Source of the DNA: Tuwongella immobilis
Lineage (GTDB): Bacteria; Planctomycetota; Planctomycetia; Gemmatales; Gemmataceae
Direction of reading: 5' to 3'
Assembly (NCBI RefSeq): GCF_901538355.1
Contig: NZ_LR593887.1
Location: forward strand, 4,626,920 to 4,690,919
Length of the DNA stretch: 64,000 nucleotides
Below, in pieces: positions 8,264 through 16,728 of the stretch (positions are counted from its first letter, which is position 1; each line of letters begins with the position of its first letter). The notes under the pieces are model-generated. The model was not told where the DNA came from and did not search any database. It saw nothing but the letters and a program-made list of their open reading frames with translations. A program made the position numbers and the translations under genes.

Positions 8264-9277
8264 GTGCGTGTGTTGCTCACTGGCGGCTACGGCTTCATCG
8301 GAGCCTGGATCATCCGCAAGTTGCTCGCCCAGAATGCCGATGTCTTTGTCTTTGATCTCAAAGAAGATCCGCGCCGCCTGCGACTGATTCTTCCCGAATC
8401 CGAGGTGCAAAAAGTCACTTTCGTGCAAGGGGATGTCACCGATCTGCCCGCCCTGCAACGGGCCATTGCCACCCACCAGATCAGCCACATCATCCACCTG
8501 GCGGGCCTGCAAGTGCCCACCTGCCGCGCCAACCCGATTCTCGGTGCCCAGGTCAACGTCATTGGCACACTCGCCGTCTTCGAAGCTGTCCGCATGGCTG
8601 GCGATCAAGTCAAGCGATTGGTCTATGCCTCCAGCGCGGCCGTCTACGGCGGACCGGAACTCTACCCCAGTGGGCCACTGCCCGACGATATCAAGCTAAC
8701 CCCTAGCACGCATTATGGTTACTTCAAATGCTGCAATGAGGGGAACGCCAAAATTTACTACCAAGATTTCGGCATCTCCAGCATCGGTCTGCGTCCCTGG
8801 ACGGTCTACGGCGTCGGTCGTGACCTGGGGATGACCAGCGAACCGACCAAGGCGATCAAGTCGGTGGTCATCAATCGGCCATACCATATTTCGTATGGTG
8901 GCTGGCAAGATTTGCAGTATGTCGGCGATGTCGCCAACACGTTCGTCCGCTGCTTGGAAGCTCCGTACAGCGGGGCGAAGTCGTACAATTTGCGCGGTGC
9001 GGTGGTCGATCTGCCGACATTCTGGAAAGCGTTTGTCGAAGTCGAACCCGCGGCCGAACAGTTGGTGACGTATGGTGATCGGCAGATTGCGATTGCCTAC
9101 GATTTGGACGATGCCGCCCTGCAACGCGATGTCGGCCCCCTGCCGGTGACACCGCTCACCGATGGCATCCGTGAGACGTTGGCGATCTTCCGACAACTCC
9201 AAGCCGAAGGCCGGTTGGACATTAGCGAATTGGACGCCCCGAAACCGCCGCCAGTGGTCGTCATGGACGAACCGTAA
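8264..9277 (+). CDS. NAD-dependent epimerase/dehydratase (extended SDR)
   Basis: 337 aa starting at a GTG with AAGGGA six bases upstream. The N-terminal Rossmann motif TGGYGFIG is followed by an acidic residue ending strand 2 (VFVFDLKED), as expected for NAD binding. The catalytic set is visible: the Ser of YASSAAVYG and a YxxxK motif (YGYFK). The region LRPWTVYGVGRD is the family's substrate-side motif. This is the extended SDR class that includes nucleotide-sugar 4-epimerases and dehydratases; which sugar or other substrate it handles cannot be told. It is the same strand as gyrA but separated by a hairpin. Confidence 0.85.
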   Translation: MRVLLTGGYGFIGAWIIRKLLAQNADVFVFDLKEDPRRLRLILPESEVQKVTFVQGDVTDLPALQRAIATHQISHIIHLAGLQVPTCRANPILGAQVNVIGTLAVFEAVRMAGDQVKRLVYASSAAVYGGPELYPSGPLPDDIKLTPSTHYGYFKCCNEGNAKIYYQDFGISSIGLRPWTVYGVGRDLGMTSEPTKAIKSVVINRPYHISYGGWQDLQYVGDVANTFVRCLEAPYSGAKSYNLRGAVVDLPTFWKAFVEVEPAAEQLVTYGDRQIAIAYDLDDAALQRDVGPLPVTPLTDGIRETLAIFRQLQAEGRLDISELDAPKPPPVVVMDEP

Positions 9278-9393
9278 TCGCTCGCGGAACGATCCACACC
9301 ATCAACATATTTCGACGCCCACGAATGGTCCGCATCGATCGGACGATTCCTGGGCATCGCGTCATTCCGTGTCACGAAATTTCCGGCAGATGG

Positions 9394-9906
9394 CTATCGA
9401 CGGGAAGGTCGGGAGGGGTCCGCGACCGGCGGCGCTTTTTGCGGCTTCGATTCCGAATAGACATCCGGAAGCGAATTATTTTGAATTAATGGCAGATCCA
9501 ATTCCGGGGCACTGTCGGAATGGATGTCGATTTCCCCATTCTTCGCTTGGGTGAGCAATTTGGCGACTTCGTTGGCGTCCAAACATTGCGTATGCTCATC
9601 CGGTCGCACCCGCACCGGCTTCTTGGCGGTGAACTCCACCCGAAACCGCAGCGAGGCGACTTGCAATTGATCGTTGGGCAGAATCGCCGCTCGTCGGACA
9701 CGTTGGCCGTTGACGCGGGTGCCATTGGTGCTGCCCAGATCCCGCAGCAGCAACAGTCCTTCGGTTTTGACCAGCACACAGTGCATTTTGGAGACGCTTT
9801 TGTGGGTCAGGAAAATATCACAATCTTCCTTGCGGCCCACCAAGACCAGGTCCTTGGTAATTTCGACCGGCTCACCGCCATCGAGAGGAACCAATTGGAC
9901 ACGCAT
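9394..9906 (-). CDS. FHA-domain protein
   Basis: 170 aa. Residues about 18-95 form a forkhead-associated domain with the expected phosphothreonine-binding residues: LVGRKEDCDI, the SVSKMHC block, and LRDLGSTNGTRVNGQRV. The remaining 80 residues are charged and proline-rich with no recognised domain. FHA domains bind phosphothreonine peptides, so this is probably an adaptor for Ser/Thr kinase signalling; a kinase-WD40 gene lies 2.3 kb away. The ATG at 9906 has GGAG 11 bases upstream; an in-frame GTG at 9918 would add four residues. It is transcribed divergently from the RidA-type gene and convergently with the epimerase. Confidence 0.85.
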   Translation of the reverse strand: MRVQLVPLDGGEPVEITKDLVLVGRKEDCDIFLTHKSVSKMHCVLVKTEGLLLLRDLGSTNGTRVNGQRVRRAAILPNDQLQVASLRFRVEFTAKKPVRVRPDEHTQCLDANEVAKLLTQAKNGEIDIHSDSAPELDLPLIQNNSLPDVYSESKPQKAPPVADPSRPSRR

Positions 9907-10136
9907 GATGGGGACCACTCCACGCAGCCATCGGAAGGGCGATTCGTTTTCTTATTGTGGGGGCGATTCCGGCGAATGTCAAATCGGCTCGCCGTCAATT
10001 CTGCCGACAGCAATCGTCGATGTCCATCTGTGCGACACAGGTTTCATCCCGATGCCGCTCCGCACCGCACATTCCAGCGGACGAAATCACTGCGGATCGC
10101 TAGGATAAGCGACGGTATTTCCGCCACGGGAGAGAA

Positions 10137-10586
10137 ATGATGACACCAACCGAAAAAGCGAATCAACTGGGCCTGGAATTCCCGACCAAAGAGCCGGGCT
10201 ATCTGAAATTGTGCGCCCGCGCCGGCAATCTGTATTTCACCAGTGGCCACGTTAGCGACATGAAGGGCAAACTCGGCGCGGGACTGACCACCGAGCAAGG
10301 TTACAAGGCTGCCCGCGAATGCGCTGTCAAGATTCTGCAATCGCTGCATCAAGAGCATGGTTCGCTGGACAACATCCGCGTTGTCAAGCTGCTGGGCATG
10401 GTCAATTCCGCGCAAGACTACATCGAACATCATCTGGTCATCAACGGGGCCAGCGATCTGTTCCATGAAATCTTCGGCAAATCGTGTGATGGCTACCACG
10501 CCCGCAGTGCGGTCGGCTTCGCCAGCCTGCCGACGGGTGTGGCGGTGGAAGTGGAAGCAATCTTCGAGATTCGGAGCAATTCCTAA
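10137..10586 (+). CDS. RidA (YjgF/YER057c/UK114) family protein
   Basis: 149 aa, typical length. Family features are LYFTSGHVSD near the N-terminus, the A..CA...L..L core helix and the ARSAVGFASLPTGVAVEVEAIFEI C-terminal strand. Canonical RidA deaminates reactive enamine/imine intermediates; its catalytic Arg lies in the 'AR(S/T)' block, and an Arg is present here in HARSAVG. This longer variant is the subgroup often annotated as 'RidA family protein', for which enamine deaminase activity is not assured. GGGAGAG immediately precedes two ATGs (10137 and 10140); either could start. The stop TAA shares one base with the ATG of the next gene, so the two are probably co-translated. Confidence 0.88.
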   Translation: MMTPTEKANQLGLEFPTKEPGYLKLCARAGNLYFTSGHVSDMKGKLGAGLTTEQGYKAARECAVKILQSLHQEHGSLDNIRVVKLLGMVNSAQDYIEHHLVINGASDLFHEIFGKSCDGYHARSAVGFASLPTGVAVEVEAIFEIRSNS

Positions 10587-12046
10587 TGCAATGGTCACGC
10601 ACCTGGGGAGTGGGATTGTGGTTGCTCGTTGCCTGCCCCGTGTGGGCGGACTTCCCTGCGCCGTCGAGCCAACAGCGCGAAACCCTCGCTCCTCCGGTGA
10701 CGTTGACGCATTGGACGTTCGCCGCGCCTCGCCCGTTGCGAGTCTGGGCGCTGAGCATCGACCTGCGTTCGCCGGATGTCGTCTTCGAGACAACTCCCGC
10801 GATTCCGCCATCGCCCCAACCCGCTTCCACCCCCGCAGTCCCTGGCACGAAGGCGAGTACGCCCAAACATACCATCGCCGAAACAGCCGTTGATTTCGTG
10901 ACGCGAACGGGCGTCGATTTCGCCATCAATGCCTCGCCGTTTGGGCCGATTCCGCTCAAGGCGGGCGTGCCGGTCAGCATCGTTGGATTGCATCTGGTCG
11001 ATGGCAAACCGATCAGCCTGCCGACGAATTCCACCACCGATGCGCTCGTCATCAACGCCACCAACGTCGCCAAACTGATTCAATCGCCAATTTCGCCGGA
11101 AGCCCTGAAGGATCAACGCATCGGCGTCGGCGGATTCAACATGGTCCTGGTCGATGGGAAATCGGTGATTCCCGCCACGGCCAAACCGGATCTGCACCCG
11201 CGGACCGCTGTCGGACTCTCTGCCGATGGCCAAACCATGACCTGGATTGTCGTCGATGGCCGGCAGAAGGACCGCTCCGAAGGGGTGAGTCTGGCCGAAC
11301 TCGGCGAATTGGGCAAACTGGCAAAGTGCCAGAATCTGCTGAATCTGGACGGCGGCGGCTCGACCACGTTGGTCAAACGCGATGCCAAATCGGATGCGGT
11401 TTCGGTCATCAACACGCCGGTCGGTCGCGGCAAACCGGATTCGCTCCGCTTCAACGGCAATCACCTGGGAATTCGGGTGCTTCGCAGTGGCCGCGATGTG
11501 ACCGCTGCCGAATTGCGGAAAATCATGCCGCGCATGCCCGATGCCCGCATCCGCCGATTCATCGGCCCGCTCAACGCCGCCATGCGCGAAGCCGAAATTA
11601 CCACCCCGGCCCGACGAGCGGCATTTTTGGGGCAACTGGCCCACGAAAGCGGCGAATTCCGCTATATGGAAGAAATTGCCTCGGGCGAAGCGTATGAAAA
11701 TCGCCGCGATTTGGGGAACACGCAGCCCGGCGACGGTGTCCGCTACAAAGGCCGCGGCCCGATTCAAATCACCGGGCGAGCCAACTACCGCGCTGCGGGC
11801 AAAGCCCTGGGAATCGACTTGGAATCGGAACCAACGCTTGCCGCCACTCCCGAGATTGGCTGCCGAGTGGCAACCTGGTTTTGGCGCACGCGCAAGCTGA
11901 ACGCACTGGCGGACATGCACGACGATCGCGCGATCACCCGCCGCATCAACGGCGGCACCAACGGCCTGGAGGCCCGCCTTCGCTACACCGAACGCGCCCG
12001 CGAGGTGCTCAACGCCCCCAAACCGCCGAGCACGCCTCTGCCATGA
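10586..12046 (+). CDS. Exported phosphodiester glycosidase (NAGPA/DUF2233) fused to GH19 chitinase/lysozyme-like domain
   Basis: 486 aa with a signal peptide (to about residue 21). Residues about 45-310 match the NAGPA/DUF2233 phosphodiester glycosidase pattern: 'DFAINASPF', GVGGFNMVLVDG, 'PRTAVGLSADG..MTWIVVDGRQ' and LNLDGGGSTTLV. Residues about 320-475 match GH19-type chitinase/endolysin: LGQLAHESGEFRYMEEIA with candidate acidic catalytic residues, then YKGRGPIQITGRANYRAAGKALG and RRINGGTNGLEARLRYTERA. Both halves act on carbohydrates, so a cell-wall or polysaccharide-degrading exoenzyme is likely. The start codon overlaps the RidA stop by one base. The fusion of these two domains in one chain is uncommon in my experience. 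Confidence 0.8.
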   Translation: MQWSRTWGVGLWLLVACPVWADFPAPSSQQRETLAPPVTLTHWTFAAPRPLRVWALSIDLRSPDVVFETTPAIPPSPQPASTPAVPGTKASTPKHTIAETAVDFVTRTGVDFAINASPFGPIPLKAGVPVSIVGLHLVDGKPISLPTNSTTDALVINATNVAKLIQSPISPEALKDQRIGVGGFNMVLVDGKSVIPATAKPDLHPRTAVGLSADGQTMTWIVVDGRQKDRSEGVSLAELGELGKLAKCQNLLNLDGGGSTTLVKRDAKSDAVSVINTPVGRGKPDSLRFNGNHLGIRVLRSGRDVTAAELRKIMPRMPDARIRRFIGPLNAAMREAEITTPARRAAFLGQLAHESGEFRYMEEIASGEAYENRRDLGNTQPGDGVRYKGRGPIQITGRANYRAAGKALGIDLESEPTLAATPEIGCRVATWFWRTRKLNALADMHDDRAITRRINGGTNGLEARLRYTERAREVLNAPKPPSTPLP

Positions 12047-12264
12047 TCCCAAAACCGAATCATGACCAGCGGATCAATCCAAACCCTGACATACTTTTGA
12101 CACAAGAATCGATGGATTCCGTCTGGCGGGAGTCGGAAATCGTGTGATTTCGGTTGCTTGGATTTCTGCCGATGGTACATTACACCTGCGGATTGCTCAA
12201 GGATCACCAGGCCGATGCTTCGGTTCCGCTCGCGTGGTGACATCCCTTCAATGAGGTTTCCCTC

Positions 12265-14415
12265 ATGTCGAACCCCCAATCTTCACATGAAGATGGCCCG
12301 TTGCCGATGCGTCGGGAAGGGGGCGACGGGGCATCGTCTGATTCTCCGGAACTCACGCCCACCACGCCGATCTCCTCCGGTGCTCAATCGCTGAATGCCC
12401 TCTTTACCCCGGAGCGACCCGTTGTGGAGCTAGATCCGATCGCGTTTCTGCGCTCCCAGGGGTACGAAGTTCTGGACGAAATTGGTCGAGGCGGCATGGG
12501 CTTGGTGCTCAAAGCTCGGCAGACCGGCATGAATCGGCTCTGCGCCCTGAAGGTGATTCGCGGCAACCGGGTGGATAGCCCACGCGTCCACGAACGCTTC
12601 CAACGCGAAGTCAAAGCCGCCGCCAAACTCGCGCACCCCAACCTGGTCACCGCGTTTCACACCAATCTCGATGGACCGATCAAATTCCTTGCCATGGAAT
12701 TTGTCCCCGGAATCACACTCGTCAAATTGGTGCAAACCCAAGGCCCACAACCAGTTCCGCTGATTCTGGATTGGCTGCGTCAAGCGGCCGAAGGACTTCA
12801 GCATTCGCACGAACACCGCATGGTGCATCGGGACATCAAGCCAAGCAACCTGATGGTGACGCCCTGGCCGATTCCGCCAGGCAAAAAATCGACACTCAAG
12901 ATTCTCGACATGGGGCTGGCCCGCGATCTGGATGATGACGATCACGGCTTGACCCAACCGGGCGAATTGCTGGGCACGCCCGATTACATCGCCCCCGAAC
13001 AGGCCGACGATCCGCGAGCGGTCGATATTCGGACCGACCTCTATTCCCTGGGCATTTCGTTTTTCGTCGTCCTGACCGGGCGATTGCCGTTCGAGGGCAC
13101 CTCGCTGGTGCAAAAGATTCGCCAGCACATGATGGAAATTCCGCCGTTGGTGCATACCCTGCGCGCGGATGTCCCTCCGGCGGTTTCATCAATGATCGCC
13201 AAATTGCTGGCGAAGAACCCCAACGATCGATTCCAAACCCCCGCCGAACTCGCGGAAGCCTGTCAGGATCTCATCAAGGGTCGGCCCCCCGCGTATCTGT
13301 CGGCCCCGACTGCGGAAACGATGCCGATTGTGCCTGCAATTCCCGGCGGCACCTCGCCTCACACAACGATTTCCGGCTCGCCGACCAGCCCCGCCGCCAG
13401 CGTGCCGCAACCCGTTGGCCAACCGGGCATGATGCCGATGGGTGGCACAGCGGGCCCATCGCAAATGACCGTGCCCACCCTGGCCAACGGCCCGTCGTCG
13501 GTCGGCTCCGGTCCAGCGGTTCAACGCATGTGGTTGATGACGGGCCATGCCGGACCTGTGCGAGCGTTGGATGTTTCCAGCGATGGCAATTATCTCGTTT
13601 CCGGCGGCGACGATGAGACGCTGCGAATCTGGGATGCCCGCACCCGCCGCCCGATCCGACAATTCGAGGCCAAGGGCGGCAGTGTCTCGCATGTCCAATT
13701 TGCACCCGACTTCAAACTGGCCATGTCAGCATCGCTGCGGATTCTGGAAGAGCCATATCAGATTGATCTGTGGGAAGTCGCCACCGGTCGCCCCAAAGGC
13801 CGACTTCGTGGACTCAAGTCTGCCATTACCAGCGCCTGCTACTCCCGCGATAGCAAACGCATTGTCGCGGGCAGCGAAGATGGCATGCTCATCGATTGGA
13901 CCTTGTCCGGTGCGGTGCCCCCCAAACGGCTACGCGGCGGACATTCCGCCCCCGTCACTGGCGTCGCGTTCCTGGGCGAAGGCGATCGGGTGATGTCCGT
14001 CGATCGACACGGCCGATTGATTATCTGGGATTGCACCACCGCAACGGAAAAAGGCCGACTCGAACTCCCCATCGATTGCCTGGAAACCATCGCCATGGCC
14101 GGGCCACGCCTGGCATTCGCCGGGTCGGAATTGAAACTGCGGCTCCACGATGGCACCATCCGCACCTTTGCCGGGCACACGGGAATCGTTCGCACCGTCG
14201 TCTTTTCATCGAACCGCAAATACCTGCTTTCCGCCGGGGATGATGGCACCATCCGCGTCTGGAATGTCGAATCCGGCAAGACCGTCGAGCAATTTCCCGC
14301 CCAGCATGGCCGAATTCTCACGCTCGCCGTCGCCCCCCATTTGCCCGTACTCTATGCCGCTGGCGACGATGGCGTCATTGTGCAACGGATGCTCAACACC
14401 CCCGATATCGTCTAA
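12265..14415 (+). CDS. Serine/threonine protein kinase with C-terminal WD40 repeats
   Basis: 716 aa; ATG with GAGG nine bases upstream. The Hanks-type kinase domain spans about residues 67-340: the glycine loop IGRGGMG, the ATP lysine in CALKVI (Lys96), HRDIKPSNLMV catalytic loop, DMGLAR in place of DFG, and GTPDYIAPEQ activation segment. The DMG form is common in planctomycete kinases. A proline/glycine-rich linker (about 350-415) leads to WD40 repeats (about 415-716), seen as repeated 'GH...V....S.....L.SGGDD.T.R.WD' units. There is no transmembrane helix in the linker, so the kinase is probably cytosolic with a beta-propeller sensor or scaffold. It lies just upstream of the DUF1549 gene cluster, separated by 93 bp. 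Confidence 0.93.
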   Translation: MSNPQSSHEDGPLPMRREGGDGASSDSPELTPTTPISSGAQSLNALFTPERPVVELDPIAFLRSQGYEVLDEIGRGGMGLVLKARQTGMNRLCALKVIRGNRVDSPRVHERFQREVKAAAKLAHPNLVTAFHTNLDGPIKFLAMEFVPGITLVKLVQTQGPQPVPLILDWLRQAAEGLQHSHEHRMVHRDIKPSNLMVTPWPIPPGKKSTLKILDMGLARDLDDDDHGLTQPGELLGTPDYIAPEQADDPRAVDIRTDLYSLGISFFVVLTGRLPFEGTSLVQKIRQHMMEIPPLVHTLRADVPPAVSSMIAKLLAKNPNDRFQTPAELAEACQDLIKGRPPAYLSAPTAETMPIVPAIPGGTSPHTTISGSPTSPAASVPQPVGQPGMMPMGGTAGPSQMTVPTLANGPSSVGSGPAVQRMWLMTGHAGPVRALDVSSDGNYLVSGGDDETLRIWDARTRRPIRQFEAKGGSVSHVQFAPDFKLAMSASLRILEEPYQIDLWEVATGRPKGRLRGLKSAITSACYSRDSKRIVAGSEDGMLIDWTLSGAVPPKRLRGGHSAPVTGVAFLGEGDRVMSVDRHGRLIIWDCTTATEKGRLELPIDCLETIAMAGPRLAFAGSELKLRLHDGTIRTFAGHTGIVRTVVFSSNRKYLLSAGDDGTIRVWNVESGKTVEQFPAQHGRILTLAVAPHLPVLYAAGDDGVIVQRMLNTPDIV

Positions 14416-14431
14416 TGGAACGAAAACCGAG

Positions 14432-14451
14432 TTGACACTTGTGTCGACACC
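14432..14451. promoter_or_regulatory. Overlapping palindromes before the exported cluster
   Basis: TTGACACTTGTGTCGACACC contains the perfect 10-bp palindrome GTGTCGACAC (14441-14450) and an overlapping near-palindrome TTGACAC-TT-GTGTCGA. It lies between the kinase stop and the first DUF1549 gene. The half-site GACACAAG also occurs upstream of the kinase (TTGACACAAG at 12097-12106). It could be an operator; nothing else supports that. Confidence 0.25.
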
Positions 14452-14508
14452 GACCATCGGGTAAAGTTGAGTCATTGCCTTCCTACCCCGACTCCGCTTT
14501 TGTCGGTG

Positions 14509-16704
14509 ATGCGTATGCGCTGGACCTGCCTTTTTGCCAGCCTTTGTCTGGCCACGACGCTTCATGCCGAGCCGATTCCCGATCGGCCCATCGATTTCGT
14601 CAACGAAATTCAACCGATTTTGACCCGTGGTGGCTGCAACAGCGGCCCCTGTCATGGCAAAGCCCGCGGACAGAACGGATTCCAACTGTCGCTATTGGCC
14701 TTCGATCATGAAGCGGATTACGCCGCTCTCACCGCCGAGGCCCGCGGTCGCCGAATCTTTCCCGCCGCCCCCGAACAATCGCTGCTCATCCGCAAAGCCA
14801 CCGCGGAAATGCCGCACGGTGGCGGTCGCAAGCTGACTCCCGGCGATGGCATGACCGAGACGCTCGTGCAGTGGATTCGCCAGGGGATGCCGAAATCGGC
14901 TCCGAATGCTCCCAAACTCAGCCGAATCCAGGTCGAACCCACCTCCGTCAAACTTGGCTATCGCGGCCAACAATCGCTCAAAGTCACCGCACTGTATTCC
15001 GATGGCAGCACCCGCGATGTCACCAAGTTGGCGAACTTCTCTTCCAATGAAAGTACGATCGCTGCCGTCACCGAACATGGCCAGATCAACGCCGGCCCCC
15101 TGCCCGGCGAAGCCGCGATTATGGCCCGATTCATGGATCAATTCGCACTTTGTCAGGTCGTTATCCCCTACCCTGGCACGGTCGATCCGAAGGTTTACGA
15201 CCAGTGGCCCAAGACGCATTTCATCGACAAACTCGTCGCCGACAAATGGCAGCAACTCAATCTCACGCCGTCGGCGTTGGCCGAAGAACCGATCATTGTT
15301 CAACGGCTGTACCTCGATCTGATTGGCCGACTGCCGACGCCTGATGAAGTGCGGACCTACCTGGCCGATGCCACGCCCAACAAACGCGAACGACTGATTG
15401 ACGATCTGCTGAGTCGGCCCGAATACGCCGATTTCTGGGCGAATAAGTGGGCCGACCTGCTCCGCCCTAATCCCTATCATGTTGGTCTGAAAACTGTCTT
15501 TAATTTCGATGGCTGGATTCGCCAAGCCTTCCGCGAGAATCGCCCGTATGACCAATTCGTGCGGGATCTCGTCGCAAGTACCGGCACCACCTGGAGAAAC
15601 GGCGCAACCGTCATCTACCGCGATCGCCGCGATCCCGCCGAATTAACCACCATCATCAGCCAATTGTTCCTGGGCATCCGACTGGATTGCGCCAAGTGCC
15701 ACCATCACCCGTTTGAGGTGTACGGCCAGGAAGAATTCTATTCGTTCGCCGCCTATTTCGAGCGAATTGGTCGCAAGGGTGTCGGAATCTCGGCCCCGAT
15801 TTCCGGCAGCGAAGAGATGGTGTTCCATTCCTCGCGGCCGATTAATCCGGTCTCGCATCCGCTGACGGGCAAGCGAATGACGGCCAAGCCGCTGTTCGGC
15901 GAAGCGGCACCGGATTCGCCGGATGTCGATCCCCGCCAAACACTTGCGAATTGGATCACCTCGCCGAAGAATCCGTATTTCGCCAAGGTGATGGTCAACC
16001 GCGTCTGGGCCGATCTGATGGGCCGCGGCATTGTCGAACCCGTGGACGACCTCCGAGCGACGAACCCACCCACGAATGGACCGCTGCTCGATGCGCTGGC
16101 CGATGATTTTCGTGCGAATGGCTACGATATCAAGAAACTGCTCAAGACAATCGTGCAATCGCGTGTCTATCAATTATCCACCGCACCGAATGCGGGCAAT
16201 GCGGGCGATCTGCGCAATTATTCCCGCTATTATCGCCAGCGGCTTCGGGCGGAAGTGCTGCTCGACGCCATCTGCGATGTCACCGGGGTGCCAGAATCGT
16301 TTGATGCGATGCCGCCGGGGTCGCGGTCGATGCAATTGTGGACGCACCGCAGTAGCTCGCTGTTCCTGGATAGCTTCGGTCGGCCCGATCCGAATCAGGA
16401 TCCGCCGTGCGAGCGCACCGGGGATACGTCGGTGGTGCAGGCGCTGCACCTGATGAATGCTCCGAATCTGCACGCGAAAGTGACCAGCGAACGAGGCACC
16501 GTGGCCAAGTTGGTCGCGGAGAAGAAATCCGATGCCGACACGCTCCGCGAACTGTTTTTACTGACGTTCAGCCGACTGCCAACCCCTGCCGAAGAATCGG
16601 CCTGCCTGAAGTTGTTTGCCGATCCATCTCGAACCCGCCGTCAGGTGATCGAAGACCTGCTGTGGGCGATGATCAATGCCCCCGAGTTTCAGTTCAAAAA
16701 TTAA
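14509..16704 (+). CDS. Exported DUF1549/DUF1553 protein with cytochrome-like N-terminus and Ig-like domain
   Basis: About 731 aa. A signal peptide (MRMRWTCLFASLCLATTLHA) precedes a cytochrome-like segment with GGCNSGPCHGKA, a spaced CxxxxCH form typical of these planctomycete proteins rather than canonical CxxCH. A BIG2-like bacterial Ig domain follows (IQVEPTSVKLGYRGQQSLKVTA.YSDGSTRDVT). DUF1549 begins near THFIDKLVADKWQ and includes LYLDLIGRLPTPDEV and DCAKCHHHPFE. DUF1553 occupies the C-terminal third (NPYFAKVMVNRVWADLMGRGIVEPVDD and later LMNAPNL). The molecular role of the family is unknown; its partner is almost always a DUF1501 protein, as here. Start chosen at the ATG at 14509 for the signal peptide. 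Confidence 0.88.
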   Translation: MRMRWTCLFASLCLATTLHAEPIPDRPIDFVNEIQPILTRGGCNSGPCHGKARGQNGFQLSLLAFDHEADYAALTAEARGRRIFPAAPEQSLLIRKATAEMPHGGGRKLTPGDGMTETLVQWIRQGMPKSAPNAPKLSRIQVEPTSVKLGYRGQQSLKVTALYSDGSTRDVTKLANFSSNESTIAAVTEHGQINAGPLPGEAAIMARFMDQFALCQVVIPYPGTVDPKVYDQWPKTHFIDKLVADKWQQLNLTPSALAEEPIIVQRLYLDLIGRLPTPDEVRTYLADATPNKRERLIDDLLSRPEYADFWANKWADLLRPNPYHVGLKTVFNFDGWIRQAFRENRPYDQFVRDLVASTGTTWRNGATVIYRDRRDPAELTTIISQLFLGIRLDCAKCHHHPFEVYGQEEFYSFAAYFERIGRKGVGISAPISGSEEMVFHSSRPINPVSHPLTGKRMTAKPLFGEAAPDSPDVDPRQTLANWITSPKNPYFAKVMVNRVWADLMGRGIVEPVDDLRATNPPTNGPLLDALADDFRANGYDIKKLLKTIVQSRVYQLSTAPNAGNAGDLRNYSRYYRQRLRAEVLLDAICDVTGVPESFDAMPPGSRSMQLWTHRSSSLFLDSFGRPDPNQDPPCERTGDTSVVQALHLMNAPNLHAKVTSERGTVAKLVAEKKSDADTLRELFLLTFSRLPTPAEESACLKLFADPSRTRRQVIEDLLWAMINAPEFQFKN

Positions 16705-16728
16705 CCCTCCGACCGGGAGACCAAGGCG

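Noticed and set aside
12097-12125. TTGACA upstream of the kinase-WD40 gene as a promoter.
   Set aside because: No acceptable -10 hexamer lies 16-18 bp downstream (CGTCTG at the expected place).
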